Shown piece by piece: positions 5,706 through 6,673 of a DNA stretch of 6,673 nucleotides. The DNA is taken from positions 1-6,673 of the forward strand of contig NZ_JBGFGN010000010.1 of the NCBI RefSeq assembly GCF_041224595.1. Reading direction: 5' to 3'. Within the stretch, counting starts at the first letter, position 1. The number at the start of each line of letters is the position of its first letter. Under the pieces are notes generated by a model. That model did no database searches. It worked only from the letters and a program-made list of their open reading frames with translations, and was not told the origin of the DNA. The position numbers were made by a program, and so were the translations under genes. The stretch comes from Donghicola sp041224595. GTDB lineage: Bacteria > Pseudomonadota > Alphaproteobacteria > Rhodobacterales > Rhodobacteraceae.

Positions 5706-6541
5706 GAGACCTCCGTATATGGCGTTTTTCTTGCGCGCTCGCGGATTTTGTCAGCAAACCGAATTGCCATCGCAACCGCCGCGTAAAGATCTGGCGGAAC
5801 CTCTTCCCCAATGTCGCAAAGGACATTTAACGCCCGCGCGGTCGGAATGTCTTGGTGAACAGGGATGTTATTCTCGATCGCTATTTCCTTTATCCGCAGT
5901 GCAATTTCATCTTGTCCTTTGGCCACACAGATCGGTGCGCTCCCCTTTTCACGGGACCACTTCAGAGCAATGGCAACGTGAACCGGGTTCACGATCAAGA
6001 CATCCGCGGAAGCCGCGTCTTGCAACATTCGGCTTGAACTAATCTCAAATGCGCGTTGCCGGCGTTTCTGCTTTACCTCTGGACTGCCTTCATTGTCCTT
6101 ATGCTCATCTTTGACCTCGCGATCGGTCATCATGTGCTCTTTTAGAAAAGCCTGTTTCTTTATAGTGAAATCAATCACCCCAAATACTAGAAAACACACA
6201 GCCAAGCAAACTAGCAGGACCTTTGTGTCCATCTGATCTTCCTGAAATTGGAATAGCAAATCAGCCTGCATCAAATAATGAAATTCACGATACAGGCTCA
6301 GAGAGAGAATACTGCCAATCACAGAAACGACGCTAACTTTCGATAGCGCCGTCAAAAACTGAACCATTCCCTTTGAGCCAAATTTTTGCACCGCATTCCG
6401 ACCTGGACTCAATCTTTGCCAATTCAGAGAAATATTCTCCAATCTGAAGTTCATTCCTTTGAGAAATCCACCGAATAATAGAGCAACAACGATCGGCAAA
6501 GAATATATCTGAAGAAGCCCGAAAACCGTTTTAACCCACAT
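5702..6541 (-). pseudogene. flhB: Flagellar export switch protein FlhB, 5' truncated
   Basis: FlhB is the inner-membrane export-gate protein that switches substrate class from rod/hook to filament by self-cleavage. The remaining frame has 279 residues from the first ATG, against about 355-360 in the family. It contains three hydrophobic segments (about 6-26, 65-84, 106-125), the linker motif MTDREVKDEHKDNEGSPEVK (138-157), the cleavage site NPVH (185-188; normally NPTH), KWSREKGSAPICVAKGQDEIA, and a complete C-terminal domain to IRFADKIRERARK. The first membrane helix and the N-terminal EPT...R..GQ region are missing. Upstream, the frame reads 12 more codons to a TAA at 6578-6580 and no frame to the window end resembles the FlhB N-terminus. 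The first ATG lacks a properly spaced ribosome site. Fliq-type partners FliR and FlhA are also absent upstream. Confidence 0.85.
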
Positions 6542-6673
6542 TTCCCAAGTAAGGCGCTGATTTCGCTGTCCTGACCATTATATTTCCTATATAAAACATG
6601 GTGTTGAAGGCTGCGAGGGGCGCGTTTCATGGATCACCCAGAGGGTGCGGGCTTGCAACGGGCAGATCGGGTG
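6542..6673. other. Junction and unrecognised DNA right of the flhB break
   Basis: The flhB frame remains open to 6580 (reading QRNQRLTWE just before the first ATG), so the true break lies between about 6541 and 6580. Bases 6575-6601 are AT-rich (TATATTTCCTATATAAAAC), unlike the surrounding DNA, and could be promoter-like. An ATG at 6629 on the plus strand has GAGGGG (6615-6620) 8 bases upstream and opens MDHPEGAGLQRADRV to the window edge. This could be the start of a rightward gene, but fifteen codons are too few to assign. No terminal inverted repeat of a known insertion sequence was recognised. Confidence 0.35.

Noticed and set aside
5538..6042. Plus-strand open frames opposite the 109-codon gene and flhB
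   Set aside because: They overlap strong minus-strand frames with conserved FlhB motifs and show no family features.
6575..6601. CCAT...ATGG with TATA-TATA as a mobile-element terminal repeat or attachment site
   Set aside because: The pairing is short and out of register, and no matching copy was seen at the left edge of the cluster.
1..6673. CRISPR array, tRNA, rRNA or riboswitch
   Set aside because: Read for repeated spacers, cloverleaf ends and structured leaders; none found.

Overview
The window is a stretch of flagellar basal-body and export genes from an alphaproteobacterium, most likely of the Rhodobacterales (roseobacter) group. The assignment rests on the gene order fliI / flgB-flgC-fliE-fliQ-flgF-flgG-flgA-flgH, on a short SAF-domain FlgA, on a FliL with the motif FEHSSHGGFSG, and on a small flhB-linked gene of a kind I recall from that order. 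No database search was possible, so the taxonomic call is inference.

Layout. Bases 1-134 are unrecognised DNA. On the minus strand, 135-785 holds only the N-terminal half of the export ATPase FliI, which stops abruptly just after the conserved IGERGRE motif. A divergent intergenic region of 87 bases (786-872) carries a CtrA-like motif. It leads into a tightly packed plus-strand operon of nine complete genes: flgB, flgC, fliE, fliQ, flgF, flgG, flgA, flgH, fliL (873-5379). Several junctions overlap by 1 or 4 bases. The operon ends in an apparent intrinsic terminator at 5404-5440. That terminator lies inside the coding region of a convergent minus-strand gene of 109 codons and unknown function (5376-5705). 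This gene is coupled by an ATGA overlap to flhB (5702-6541), which lacks its first roughly 80 codons. Bases 6542-6673 are again mostly unrecognised.

How the genes work together. FlgB, FlgC, FlgF and FlgG build the periplasmic rod, and FliE joins it to the MS ring. FlgH forms the outer-membrane L ring and FlgA is the periplasmic chaperone for the P ring. FliQ is a membrane component of the export gate, FlhB is the export switch, FliI is the export ATPase, and FliL supports the stator. The middle of the cluster looks intact, with complete frames, good ribosome sites and conserved family motifs. Both outward-lying export genes are cut off.

The main puzzle is therefore the pair of edges. Two conserved export genes each lose homology at a sharp point and run into unrelated DNA. 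This could reflect insertion or rearrangement, a relict flagellar block (perhaps one of two systems in the cell), or a contig misassembly. I found no clearly undescribed system. The most interesting local items are the terminator embedded in an opposing gene, the shared CTAG double stop, and the NPVH variant of the FlhB autocleavage motif.
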